Below, piece by piece: positions 1-6,095 of a DNA stretch of 7,619 nt. Where the stretch lies: positions 1-7,619 of the forward strand of contig USMJ01000050.1 in assembly GCA_900555805.1 (NCBI GenBank), given 5' to 3'. How positions within the stretch are numbered: position 1 is the first letter of the stretch; each line of letters begins with the position of its first letter. Both the position numbers and the translations under genes were made by a program. The DNA is from an uncultured Oscillospiraceae bacterium (GTDB taxonomy: Bacteria; Bacillota; Clostridia; Oscillospirales; Acutalibacteraceae). The notes under the pieces were generated by a model. It ran no database searches. It saw only the letters and a list, made by a program, of their open reading frames with translations, and had not been told where the DNA came from.

Positions 1-1109
1 CCGCCGCAGCCGAAAACGGTTATGACTCTCCCCTTCTTGACTTCGTTCAATGTTCTGATAACATTTTCAAGTCCGTCGGGGGTGTGGGCGTAGTCAACTA
101 TAACTTTATATGGCGTGTCAGTGTCAAGCACCTCAAATCGGCCCTTGACGCTTTTCAGCTCAGACACGGCCGCGAGCACATTGTCGAAGTCAAAGCCTAA
201 CCCGAGCGTACAACCGATAACGGCCATTGAGTTATAGACGGAAAACATTCCCGGGGTCGAATAGTGGACTCTTCCTATCATTGAAATTCCGACGATGGCG
301 TAGTCAACGCCGCCGGGGCTTAATTTTATCGTTTTGGCGGTGAGGTCGGCGGCGTCCTGTTTCGCCGAATATGTCATGACCTCGCAGGCCGTTCCCTCAA
401 GCAGGGATTTATAGGCAGGATCGTCGATGTTCACGATCGCTTTGTCGCAACCAAGAAACAACTTTCTCTTCGCCGCGATATAGTTTTCCATCGTTCCGTG
501 GTAGTCAAGATGATCCTGAGTGAGGTTAGTGAAAATTCCGATATCGAAGTGACAGCCGTCGGTTCGGCACTGGTCAAGAGCCTGCGACGAGACCTCCATG
601 ACGCAGTATTCCGTCGCGCAGTCAGCCATTTCTTTGAACATTCGGTTCAAATCAAACGCGTCGGGCGTTGTCAGAACGCTGTCCGTCTTTTTTCCGTCAA
701 TGATATTCGCCACGGTTCCGATAAGACCCGCCTTTTTTCCGAGCTTGGTCAGAACATCGTAGATAAGCGTGGAAACTGTCGTTTTTCCGTTCGTTCCCGT
801 GACGCCTATAAGCTTCATTTTCTTCGACGGTTCGGAGAAAAACTCGCCGCACATCTTGGCGTAGGCGCTTCTTGTGTTTTCGACGAGCACCTGATTTTTG
901 CAACCGGTGTCTCTTTCGGCGATTATCGCCGCCGCTCCGCTTTCTTCCGCTTTCTTCGCCGCGGTGTGGCCGTCAAAATTTTTGCCGGCGATACAAACGA
1001 AGGCGCAGCCCTCTTTACATTTTCTCGAATCATCGGTGATATATGAAATTTCAACGTCCTCATAGCTGTTTTTAACGGCCGTGTTTCTTAAAAGTTGGGA
1101 TAATTTCAT
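1..1109 (-). CDS. murE: MurE, UDP-MurNAc-tripeptide synthetase (5' part, runs off left edge)
   Basis: Cytoplasmic ATP-dependent Mur ligase that adds the third residue (meso-diaminopimelate or L-lysine) to UDP-MurNAc-L-Ala-D-Glu. The frame is open from ATG 1109 to the window edge, giving 369 complete codons of a family that is usually near 490. Visible landmarks are the P-loop GVTGTNGKTT (102-111), LTTPD (146-150), MEVSSQAL (171-178), DHLDYHG (199-205), the lysine expected to be carbamylated (K214, in AAKRKLF), VKGRFE (321-326) and DYAHTPDGLENV (339-350). GGAGGT at 1116-1121 lies 6 nt before the ATG. It starts 78 nt after the PBP stop codon and is probably co-transcribed with it. The substrate-selecting DNPR-type motif lies beyond the edge, so diaminopimelate versus lysine cannot be decided here. 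Family assignment is very secure. Confidence 0.96.
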   Translation of the reverse strand, partial: MKLSQLLRNTAVKNSYEDVEISYITDDSRKCKEGCAFVCIAGKNFDGHTAAKKAEESGAAAIIAERDTGCKNQVLVENTRSAYAKMCGEFFSEPSKKMKLIGVTGTNGKTTVSTLIYDVLTKLGKKAGLIGTVANIIDGKKTDSVLTTPDAFDLNRMFKEMADCATEYCVMEVSSQALDQCRTDGCHFDIGIFTNLTQDHLDYHGTMENYIAAKRKLFLGCDKAIVNIDDPAYKSLLEGTACEVMTYSAKQDAADLTAKTIKLSPGGVDYAIVGISMIGRVHYSTPGMFSVYNSMAVIGCTLGLGFDFDNVLAAVSELKSVKGRFEVLDTDTPYKVIVDYAHTPDGLENVIRTLNEVKKGRVITVFGCG

Positions 1110-1144
1110 TCTATGACCTCCGCTTTATTTTTTGCTTTTTTCTC

Positions 1145-1176
1145 TCGGTGTTTTTTCTTTTTGGGGTACACACCGA
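1145..1176 (-). other. Small hairpin between the PBP gene and murE
   Basis: An inverted repeat with 7-bp arms (TCGGTGT at 1145-1151 and ACACCGA at 1170-1176) encloses an 18-nt A-rich loop when read as minus-strand RNA. It lies just after the PBP stop codon. The sequence that follows on the minus strand is A-rich, with no U tract, so it is not an intrinsic terminator and murE expression should not be blocked. It could be a processing or pausing structure, or chance. Confidence in any function is low. Confidence 0.3.
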
Positions 1177-1187
1177 CTTTCTTTCTG

Positions 1188-3428
1188 TCAGTCAGCGTCA
1201 GCCACGCCGCTGGTTTCCTGGAAATATACGGTCACGCTTGAACCGGCTTCGACCTTTGTTCCCGGATCTATGCTCTGTTTGAAAGAGACGGTGCTGTTCG
1301 TCTTAAGCGACGGACCCGAGAATGTTATATTAACTCCTGCCGAAACGGCAAGCTGATTGACCTGAGATATTGTTTTATTCGTGAAGTCGGGGACTTCGAC
1401 TGTTGTTGTCTTTGAGTCCTCCTCGGTGTATATGACTATAACTCCGCCCGACGGAACCGTCTGTTTCGCCGCGGGATTCTGCGAGACGACCTTTTCGCCC
1501 GAGCCGACGACCTTGACCGAATAGCCCTGCCTTGCGGCGAGCTGTTTAGCCGAAAGAACAGTGCTTCCGACGAGATTCGGAGCGGTCGAAGTGACTGTCG
1601 CGAGTTCCTTTTCGGTATATTTAGGCTCGACATTAAGATATTCGAGCGTATTCTGCATAACCTCTTTAGCGGCAGGGGCGGCTATAACGCTGCCCGAATG
1701 GACATCCGTTCCGGGGTTATCGACGATTATAAGAACGGCTATCTGAGGATCGTCGGCAGGCGCAAAGCAGGCAAATGATCCCGAATAAATTTCCTTCTCG
1801 CTGTCCTGGCTTTCCTTTATCTTCTGTGAAGTAGCGGTTTTGCCTGCGACCCGATAGCCCGGTATATATGCATTCTTACCCGTACCGGCGGAAACGACTT
1901 TTTCCATCATTTCGCAGACCTGCTTGCTTGTGCTTTCGCTGATGACCTGCCTTTTGACGACGGGTTCTTTTGTCGAAAGGACGTTTCCTTCGCTGTCGAC
2001 CGTTCCGGCGACAACATAGGGCTGCATGAGCTTTCCGCCGTTCGCAACGGCGCTTATGGCTGTGATTATCTGGATCGGCGTGACCTTGATGGTCTGACCG
2101 AATGATGTACTCGCAAGGTTGACCTTGGTGAAGCTGTTCTTGGCGTGGTATGTGACGCCCGCGACAGGCTCAGCCTCGCCGGGGAGATCGATCCCCGTTT
2201 TTTCGGTGAAGCCGAACGCCTCAAAATATTTGAAATATGACGCCGTTCCGAGCTTCTGACCTATGGTTATGAAGAACGGGTTGCAGGAATTCATGAGACC
2301 CTGCGTCAGAGTTTGGTGGCCGTGACCCGTTCGTCTCGCGCAGTGGATATTCCAGCCGCCGATGTTATATGAGCCCGTGCAATCGTAGGTCGTTTTGTCG
2401 TTGACAGCGCCCTCCTCCAAAGCGGCGGCAAGCGTGAAGACCTTGAAAACCGAACCCGGTTCATAGGTGTAGGATATGGTCTTATTATTCCACTGAGAAA
2501 ACAGCGCAGTCGTATAAGCGTCGGAGTATTTATCCGTACCCTTGAGCTTGTTGACCTGCTTTCTGACTTCTTTATCGTATATTGTGTAGGCGTTGTTCGA
2601 GTCGAAGTCGGGTTTGTTCGCCATGGCTTTGACCGCGCCCGTGTTGACGTCCATAACTATGCCGTAAGCGCCCTCGGCTTCATAATCCTTGAGGGCTTCG
2701 CCGAGCGCTTTTTCGAGGTAATACTGAATTGTGCTGTCGATGGTAGTCACAAGTCCGTCGCCCGATTCGGCGTCGATGACGGTCTCATAGTCAGAACTCA
2801 TGCTCTGGCTTCTCGCGTCTTTTGCGGTTATGATCCTACCCGGTGTGCCCGTAAGCTGTTCGTCGTAGACATATTCAAGTCCGCCCTTACCCTCGCCGTC
2901 GGCGTTTATAAAGCCGACAACGGTCGAAGCGAAGTTGTTTGACTGATAATATCTCATTGAACTCGGCGTGAAATATACAATTCCGTTATATTTGTTCTCG
3001 GAGAGATATTTCTCGACTTTGTCCTTCTGTGTCGCCGTGACCTGTTTTTTGATTATCTCATAGCGGCTGTCGGTGTTGGAGAGCTTCTTCATGACGGTGT
3101 TATAGTCGATCGAGAAAAGCTCGCTTAAGAACTTCGCTATGTTCTGTCTCGTCTCGTCCTTTTTGATATTGTTTGGGGTCGCGCAGCAAAGCCACGCCGA
3201 AGCACTCTGGGCGAGGATATTCATGTTACAGTCATAGATATTTCCTCTCGGCGCCGCGACGACGGTGTCGCTCATCTGCTGACTTTCCGCCTGCGCTCTG
3301 TATTCTTCGCCCTTGACAAAGACAACGTTAGCGAGACTGACAACATTAAGAAGCAATGCGCCCACGCATAAAAAGACGAGCAGGCACACTGCGTTTTTTC
3401 TGATTTTTTTATCCGGATTTCTTATCAT
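1188..3428 (-). CDS. ftsI: Class B penicillin-binding protein with two PASTA domains (FtsI/SpoVD type)
   Basis: Septal peptidoglycan transpeptidase: anchored in the membrane by one N-terminal helix, with the catalytic domain outside. It has 746 residues: a basic N-terminus, a membrane segment at about 12-38, a dimerisation domain opening with APRGNIYD (59-66), and a transpeptidase domain at about 250-595. Catalytic motifs are SVFK (326-329, active serine 326), SCN (381-383) and KTAT (530-533) where KTG is expected. Two PASTA domains follow, at about 613-668 and 674-736. Length and two PASTA units resemble Bacillus PbpB, whereas SpoVD has one. Only one PBP gene precedes murE here, so it may serve vegetative division, sporulation or both. 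GGGGTG (3436-3441) lies 7 nt before the ATG. A strong hairpin lies in the 91-nt gap after ftsL. Confidence 0.93.
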   Translation of the reverse strand: MIRNPDKKIRKNAVCLLVFLCVGALLLNVVSLANVVFVKGEEYRAQAESQQMSDTVVAAPRGNIYDCNMNILAQSASAWLCCATPNNIKKDETRQNIAKFLSELFSIDYNTVMKKLSNTDSRYEIIKKQVTATQKDKVEKYLSENKYNGIVYFTPSSMRYYQSNNFASTVVGFINADGEGKGGLEYVYDEQLTGTPGRIITAKDARSQSMSSDYETVIDAESGDGLVTTIDSTIQYYLEKALGEALKDYEAEGAYGIVMDVNTGAVKAMANKPDFDSNNAYTIYDKEVRKQVNKLKGTDKYSDAYTTALFSQWNNKTISYTYEPGSVFKVFTLAAALEEGAVNDKTTYDCTGSYNIGGWNIHCARRTGHGHQTLTQGLMNSCNPFFITIGQKLGTASYFKYFEAFGFTEKTGIDLPGEAEPVAGVTYHAKNSFTKVNLASTSFGQTIKVTPIQIITAISAVANGGKLMQPYVVAGTVDSEGNVLSTKEPVVKRQVISESTSKQVCEMMEKVVSAGTGKNAYIPGYRVAGKTATSQKIKESQDSEKEIYSGSFACFAPADDPQIAVLIIVDNPGTDVHSGSVIAAPAAKEVMQNTLEYLNVEPKYTEKELATVTSTAPNLVGSTVLSAKQLAARQGYSVKVVGSGEKVVSQNPAAKQTVPSGGVIVIYTEEDSKTTTVEVPDFTNKTISQVNQLAVSAGVNITFSGPSLKTNSTVSFKQSIDPGTKVEAGSSVTVYFQETSGVADAD

Positions 3429-3460
3429 CAGTCTTCACCCCGTGTTTTCTTATTATCAGC

Positions 3461-3507
3461 ATAAGGCGAAAAGCCACATAATTCCTATGTGAACTTTTTC
3501 GCCTTAT
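3461..3507 (-). repeat. Long imperfect hairpin between ftsL and the PBP gene
   Basis: The outer arms are ATAAGGCGAAAAG (3461-3473) and CTTTTTCGCCTTAT (3494-3507), which pair over 13 bp with one bulged base. The inner arms CACATA (3475-3480) and TATGTG (3486-3491) pair over 6 bp around a 5-nt loop. The whole element fills half of the 91-nt gap. On the minus strand it is followed by GCTGATAATAAG rather than a U tract, so it is not an ordinary terminator. It could protect or process the mRNA, tune expression of the PBP against the upstream genes, or be a dispersed palindromic repeat. The structure is clear; its function is unknown. Confidence 0.7.
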
Positions 3508-3519
3508 CCGTCATTATTT

Positions 3520-3981
3520 TTAATTTGTTGACTCGCCTGAGGAGACAATAACCTTATTTCCTTTTGATATCCTGACATACTCAATGTCGCTTGCGTTTAT
3601 CTTGACTAAGCCGAGCTTTTCGACGGCTATCTTCTCTATCTGTTCGAGCGAAACCATACTGTTAAGCTCCATCGAAAGCCGCGTGTTGTCGCTCTGAACC
3701 ATCTCGTAATCTTCGGTCAGAGTTTTATATTTTCTGTCGGCAAGATCGCACTTGCAGTAGCCGTAGATGTTCATGAAGCAAAGCGCTGACAAAACGGCTC
3801 CCGCAATGACCGCTCTGACGCACCTGACGGCGACCGTCCTTTTTTCCTGTTTAAGCTCCTCTTTTGTTTTCTGTCTCGGTTCGACTTTTCTCAGTTCAAC
3901 CGTTGTCTTCTGTTCCGCTTTTCTCCTCTCCGCCGGAGAAAAGGCCGCAAAATCGTATTCCTGCCCGGCCGGTAAAGCCAT
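3520..3981 (-). CDS. ftsL: FtsL-like bitopic cell-division protein
   Basis: Small division protein of the FtsL/DivIC (septum formation initiator) type, expected to join the FtsL-DivIC-FtsQ/DivIB complex that activates the septal synthase. It has 153 residues: a charged, Lys/Glu-rich cytoplasmic region (1-50), one membrane helix (about 53-74), and an outer coiled-coil-prone stretch (about 78-110) ending in the family-like pattern IEKIAVEKLGLVKI (115-128). FtsL sequences diverge widely, so the name rests on topology, size and the slot between rsmH and a class B PBP. GGGAGG (3989-3994) lies 7 nt before the ATG, and the gene starts 27 nt after the rsmH stop codon. A second DivIC-like protein elsewhere in the genome would be its expected partner. 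Confidence 0.8.
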   Translation of the reverse strand: MALPAGQEYDFAAFSPAERRKAEQKTTVELRKVEPRQKTKEELKQEKRTVAVRCVRAVIAGAVLSALCFMNIYGYCKCDLADRKYKTLTEDYEMVQSDNTRLSMELNSMVSLEQIEKIAVEKLGLVKINASDIEYVRISKGNKVIVSSGESTN

Positions 3982-4008
3982 TATACTTCCTCCCTCATAT
4001 TGTATTTA

Positions 4009-4950
4009 TCAATTCTCTCGATTATGTAATTTTTCTATTGTTCTGAGCGTTGCGCTCCTGGATCTCGGGTTTCTTTCAATTTCTTCTTCACTCGCCGTCA
4101 TAAATTTGAACGGCAGTTCGCCCGCGGGCGTTTTTCCGCAGACGCAAACGGGAAATTCTTTCGGGCAGGTACAGCCCTCGCAGAATTTCGCGAATCTCTT
4201 TTTGACCATTCTGTCTTCAAGAGAATGGAAGGTTATCACGCTCAGCCTTCCGCCGACTTTCAGAACGTCGAACATATCGTCAAGCGACGCGTCAAGTCTG
4301 TCAAGCTCGCCGTTGACCTCGATTCTCAAAGCCTGAAACGTTTTTCTCGCCGGATGTCCGCCGCTTCTTCTCGCCGCCGCAGGGATCGAATATTTGACGA
4401 TCTCGGCGAGCCTTAAGGTCGAATCTATCGGCTTTATCGCTCTCTCTCTGACGATGTTTCTGGCTATCGAACGGGCAAACTTCTCTTCGCCGTAGCTTTG
4501 GATTATTCTCGCAAGCTCCCTTTCGCCGAGCTTATTGACAAGATCGGCGGCTGTCGGCCCCGTTTGACACATTCTCATGTCAAGCGGAGCGTCATTGTGG
4601 ACCGAGAACCCTCTCTCCGTCGTGTCGAGCTGGTGCGAACTTACGCCGAGGTCGGCGAGTACCCCATCGACATATTCTATTTTTAATTCCGATAAAATTT
4701 CTTTCAGCTGTGAAAAGTTCCTTTGAACGACCGTCACTCTCTCGTCGCCGCCGAGCCTTTCTTTCAGCACGGCGATGGCGTCGGGATCCTGGTCTATGGC
4801 GATGAGCCTGCCGTTTTCGCCAAGCCTTGAGAGCACCGCTTTCGAGTGACCCCCGCCGCCGGCCGTGCAGTCGACATATGTTCCGTCGCGCTTGATGTCA
4901 AGCGAGTCCACGGCCTCGTTCAGAAGAACGCTTATATGTTCAAATTCCAT
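4009..4950 (-). CDS. rsmH: RsmH (MraW), 16S rRNA (cytosine-1402-N4)-methyltransferase
   Basis: S-adenosylmethionine-dependent enzyme that methylates N4 of C1402 in the ribosomal P site of 16S rRNA. With ATG 4950 it has 313 residues, the usual family length. Visible motifs are HISVLLNEAV near the start, the glycine-rich SAM loop VDCTAGGGGHS (26-36), the acidic IDQDPDA (52-58), DGVLADLGVSSHQLD (95-109), the family signature FQALRIEVN (205-213), FHSLEDR (241-247) and NPRSRSATLR (294-303). A cysteine-rich stretch (257-272, six Cys) resembles a zinc knuckle and is common in clostridial relatives as I recall. A GTG at 4962 would add four residues, but the ribosome binding site and family alignment favour 4950. 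It starts 8 nt after the mraZ stop codon, which suggests translational coupling. Confidence 0.96.
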   Translation of the reverse strand: MEFEHISVLLNEAVDSLDIKRDGTYVDCTAGGGGHSKAVLSRLGENGRLIAIDQDPDAIAVLKERLGGDERVTVVQRNFSQLKEILSELKIEYVDGVLADLGVSSHQLDTTERGFSVHNDAPLDMRMCQTGPTAADLVNKLGERELARIIQSYGEEKFARSIARNIVRERAIKPIDSTLRLAEIVKYSIPAAARRSGGHPARKTFQALRIEVNGELDRLDASLDDMFDVLKVGGRLSVITFHSLEDRMVKKRFAKFCEGCTCPKEFPVCVCGKTPAGELPFKFMTASEEEIERNPRSRSATLRTIEKLHNREN

Positions 4951-4955
4951 TTTTG

Positions 4956-4962
4956 ACCTCAC
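4956..4962 (-). promoter_or_regulatory. rsmH ribosome binding site overlapping the mraZ stop codon
   Basis: The minus strand reads GTGAGGT here, 5 nt before ATG 4950. It contains the TGA stop of mraZ (4959-4961), so ribosomes finishing mraZ sit on the rsmH start region. This site decides the rsmH start: the upstream GTG at 4962 lies within it and has only a poor ribosome binding site of its own. Confidence 0.75.
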
Positions 4963-5453
4963 GCCTGATCCGCATTTTTGAGAGCGTCAGCCTCTCTTTT
5001 TCTTTTTTCGATGTTCGCGTCCCTCATGAGTGCGTCGACATCCTTGACTTTTCTGACATTTTCTCTTGCTTTTTGGCGGTACTCGCGGAAGTGTTCTTCG
5101 TTCCAGATTTCGACGTGGCGGCCCATGCCTATGACTAACGCCGAGTCTGTCAGATTGACGCTTTCGCGCTGTTCGACGGGAATCGAGATTCTTCCCTGAT
5201 TGTCGATCGTGACATTGTAGGTCTCGGAGAAAAAGTCCATGAGGATATCGTCCTCGCCGAGCATGTCGCCTATCTTATTTTCAAGTTCCGCATACTTTTT
5301 TTCAAATTCATCCTGACTGAAGCACTGGATGCACTTTTTATTTTCCGAAACGGTGAGAATGAATTCGCTTCCGAGAGCGTCTCTGAACTTCGCCGGAACG
5401 AACATTCTGTTTTTTTGGTCAAGTTTGTTGATATATTTGCCTGTAAGCAACAT
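4959..5453 (-). CDS. mraZ: MraZ, transcriptional regulator of the dcw operon
   Basis: DNA-binding regulator with two SpoVT/AbrB-like halves, known to form rings and bind repeats upstream of its own operon. From ATG 5453 it has 164 residues. Both family DxxxR motifs are present: DQKNR (12-16, followed by MFVPAKFR) and DNQGR (84-88, followed by ISIP). The usual length is about 140-150; here a charged, probably helical tail (about 123-164) extends the C-terminus. An in-frame ATG at 5480 would add nine residues (MKKEKEAER), but that stretch overlaps the operator-like repeats and the ribosome binding site, and known MraZ proteins begin close to this MLLTGKY. It is the first gene after an exact-consensus promoter and repeat array, as expected for autoregulation, and its stop codon overlaps the rsmH ribosome binding site. 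Confidence 0.95.
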   Translation of the reverse strand: MLLTGKYINKLDQKNRMFVPAKFRDALGSEFILTVSENKKCIQCFSQDEFEKKYAELENKIGDMLGEDDILMDFFSETYNVTIDNQGRISIPVEQRESVNLTDSALVIGMGRHVEIWNEEHFREYRQKARENVRKVKDVDALMRDANIEKRKREADALKNADQA

Positions 5454-5461
5454 TCGTTCCG

Positions 5462-5468
5462 CCTCCTT
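5462..5468 (-). promoter_or_regulatory. mraZ ribosome binding site
   Basis: AAGGAGG on the minus strand, 8 nt before ATG 5453. It settles the start codon, because the upstream in-frame ATG at 5480 would place this site inside the coding sequence. The third, degenerate operator repeat runs into it. Confidence 0.85.
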
Positions 5469-5495
5469 CTCTTTTTTCACCTTTTTCCACCTTTT
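5466..5495 (-). promoter_or_regulatory. Probable MraZ operator: 10-bp direct repeats in the mraZ leader
   Basis: Read on the minus strand there are three adjacent 10-bp units: AAAAGGTGGA (5495-5486), AAAAGGTGAA (5485-5476) and a degenerate AAAAGAGAAG (5475-5466). Ten base pairs is one helical turn, so the units face the same side of DNA. Characterised MraZ sites are tandem repeats of the same period with a TGGG or AAAGTG core, which these resemble. They lie just downstream of the predicted transcription start, where a bound protein would hinder initiation or early elongation. Binding by this MraZ is inferred, not shown. Confidence 0.78.
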
Positions 5496-5512
5496 CAGTG
5501 TACTGTTACACC

Positions 5513-5541
5513 ATTATAGCTTGTACGGTTGTGAATGTCAA
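5513..5541 (-). promoter_or_regulatory. Sigma-A promoter of the mraZ/dcw operon
   Basis: On the minus strand the -35 box is TTGACA (5541-5536) and the -10 box is TATAAT (5518-5513), separated by exactly 17 bp. Both match the housekeeping consensus at every position. The predicted transcription start is near 5506, giving a leader of about 53 nt that contains the repeats and the ribosome binding site. Confidence 0.9.
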
Positions 5542-5558
5542 TAGGTAATAGTTCACAA
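5529..5558. repeat. Inverted repeat flanking the -35 box of the mraZ promoter
   Basis: TTGTGAA (5529-5535) and TTCACAA (5552-5558) are perfect 7-bp arms separated by 16 bp that contain the -35 box. The 23-bp centre-to-centre spacing is about two helical turns. This could be a site for an additional dimeric regulator, but the outer arm also falls in the AT-rich tail of the nrdR terminator and chance cannot be excluded. Confidence 0.3.
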
Positions 5559-5564
5559 AATAAT

Positions 5565-5594
5565 AAAAAATCAGCCCCCGAAGGGACTGATTTT
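5565..5594 (-). terminator. Intrinsic terminator after nrdR
   Basis: In minus-strand RNA, AAAAUCAGUCCC pairs with GGGGCUGAUUUU around a UUCG tetraloop closed by C-G (loop 5579-5582), with one G-U pair in the stem. A six-U tract (5570-5565) follows, then further U-rich sequence. It begins about 20 nt after the nrdR stop codon and separates the peptidase-nrdR unit from the dcw operon, whose promoter lies immediately downstream. Confidence 0.93.
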
Positions 5595-5614
5595 GTGCTT
5601 AATATTAAATTGGA

Positions 5615-6073
5615 TTATTTCTTTTCGCCCAGAAGCTTCGCAAGTTCGTCCATGAAGGTATTTATATCCTTGAACTGTCTGTAGACCGAAGCGAAACGGA
5701 CATAGGCGACCTCGTCTATATCCTTGAGCTTTTCCATTGTCAGCTCGCCGATGTGAACCGAGGTCACTTCCCTGTCGAGAGAATTCTGAAGCTCCGTTTC
5801 AATCTCCGTCGCCGCTTTTTCTATCGTGTCAAGCGGAACGGGTCTCTTCTCGCAGGCTCTGAGCATACCGTTGAAAAGCTTTTCACGGTCGAACGCCTCG
5901 CGCGACTTATCCTTCTTCACGACTATTATCGGAACATTCTCGATTACTTCATACGTCGTAAATCTCTTGCCGCAGCTCATGCATTCCCTGCGTCTTCTTA
6001 TTCTTTCGCTTTCGTCGGTCGGTCTTGAATCAATGACCTTGCTTTCGGTATAGCCGCAAAACGGACACTTCAT
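5615..6073 (-). CDS. nrdR: NrdR, transcriptional repressor of ribonucleotide reductase genes
   Basis: Cytoplasmic repressor that senses ATP/dATP through an ATP-cone domain and represses nrd genes by binding paired NrdR boxes. Its 152 residues are the usual family length. The N-terminal zinc ribbon has its four cysteines at 3, 6, 31 and 34 (CPFC and CMSC), followed by KRFTTYE (37-43). The ATP-cone spans roughly 47-137, opening with VPIIVVKKD and containing REAFDREKL (58-66). GGAGT (6081-6085) lies 7 nt before the ATG. It begins 22 nt after the peptidase stop codon, so the two are probably one transcript, and it is followed by a strong terminator. No ribonucleotide reductase gene is in the window, and I see no clear NrdR box. 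Confidence 0.97.
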   Translation of the reverse strand: MKCPFCGYTESKVIDSRPTDESERIRRRRECMSCGKRFTTYEVIENVPIIVVKKDKSREAFDREKLFNGMLRACEKRPVPLDTIEKAATEIETELQNSLDREVTSVHIGELTMEKLKDIDEVAYVRFASVYRQFKDINTFMDELAKLLGEKK

Positions 6074-6095
6074 CTTTTACACTCCAATCTGTTTT

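Noticed and set aside
498..1046. Plus-strand open frame of 182 codons
   Set aside because: It lies wholly antisense to murE, whose motifs are unmistakable in the minus frame. The plus-strand product has no recognisable domain or ribosome binding site.
3452..3480. Possible internal promoter before the PBP gene (GATAAT as -10)
   Set aside because: The hexamer 17 bp upstream is TATGTG, a poor -35 box, and there is no extended -10 or convincing sporulation sigma-E pattern.
3767..4336. Plus-strand open frame of 189 codons
   Set aside because: It is antisense to ftsL and rsmH and crosses both genes. It is a by-product of their codon use, without family motifs.
5454..5480. Upstream ATG for mraZ adding nine residues
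   Set aside because: The stretch contains the strong ribosome binding site and part of the operator repeats, and the family starts close to the downstream ATG at 5453.
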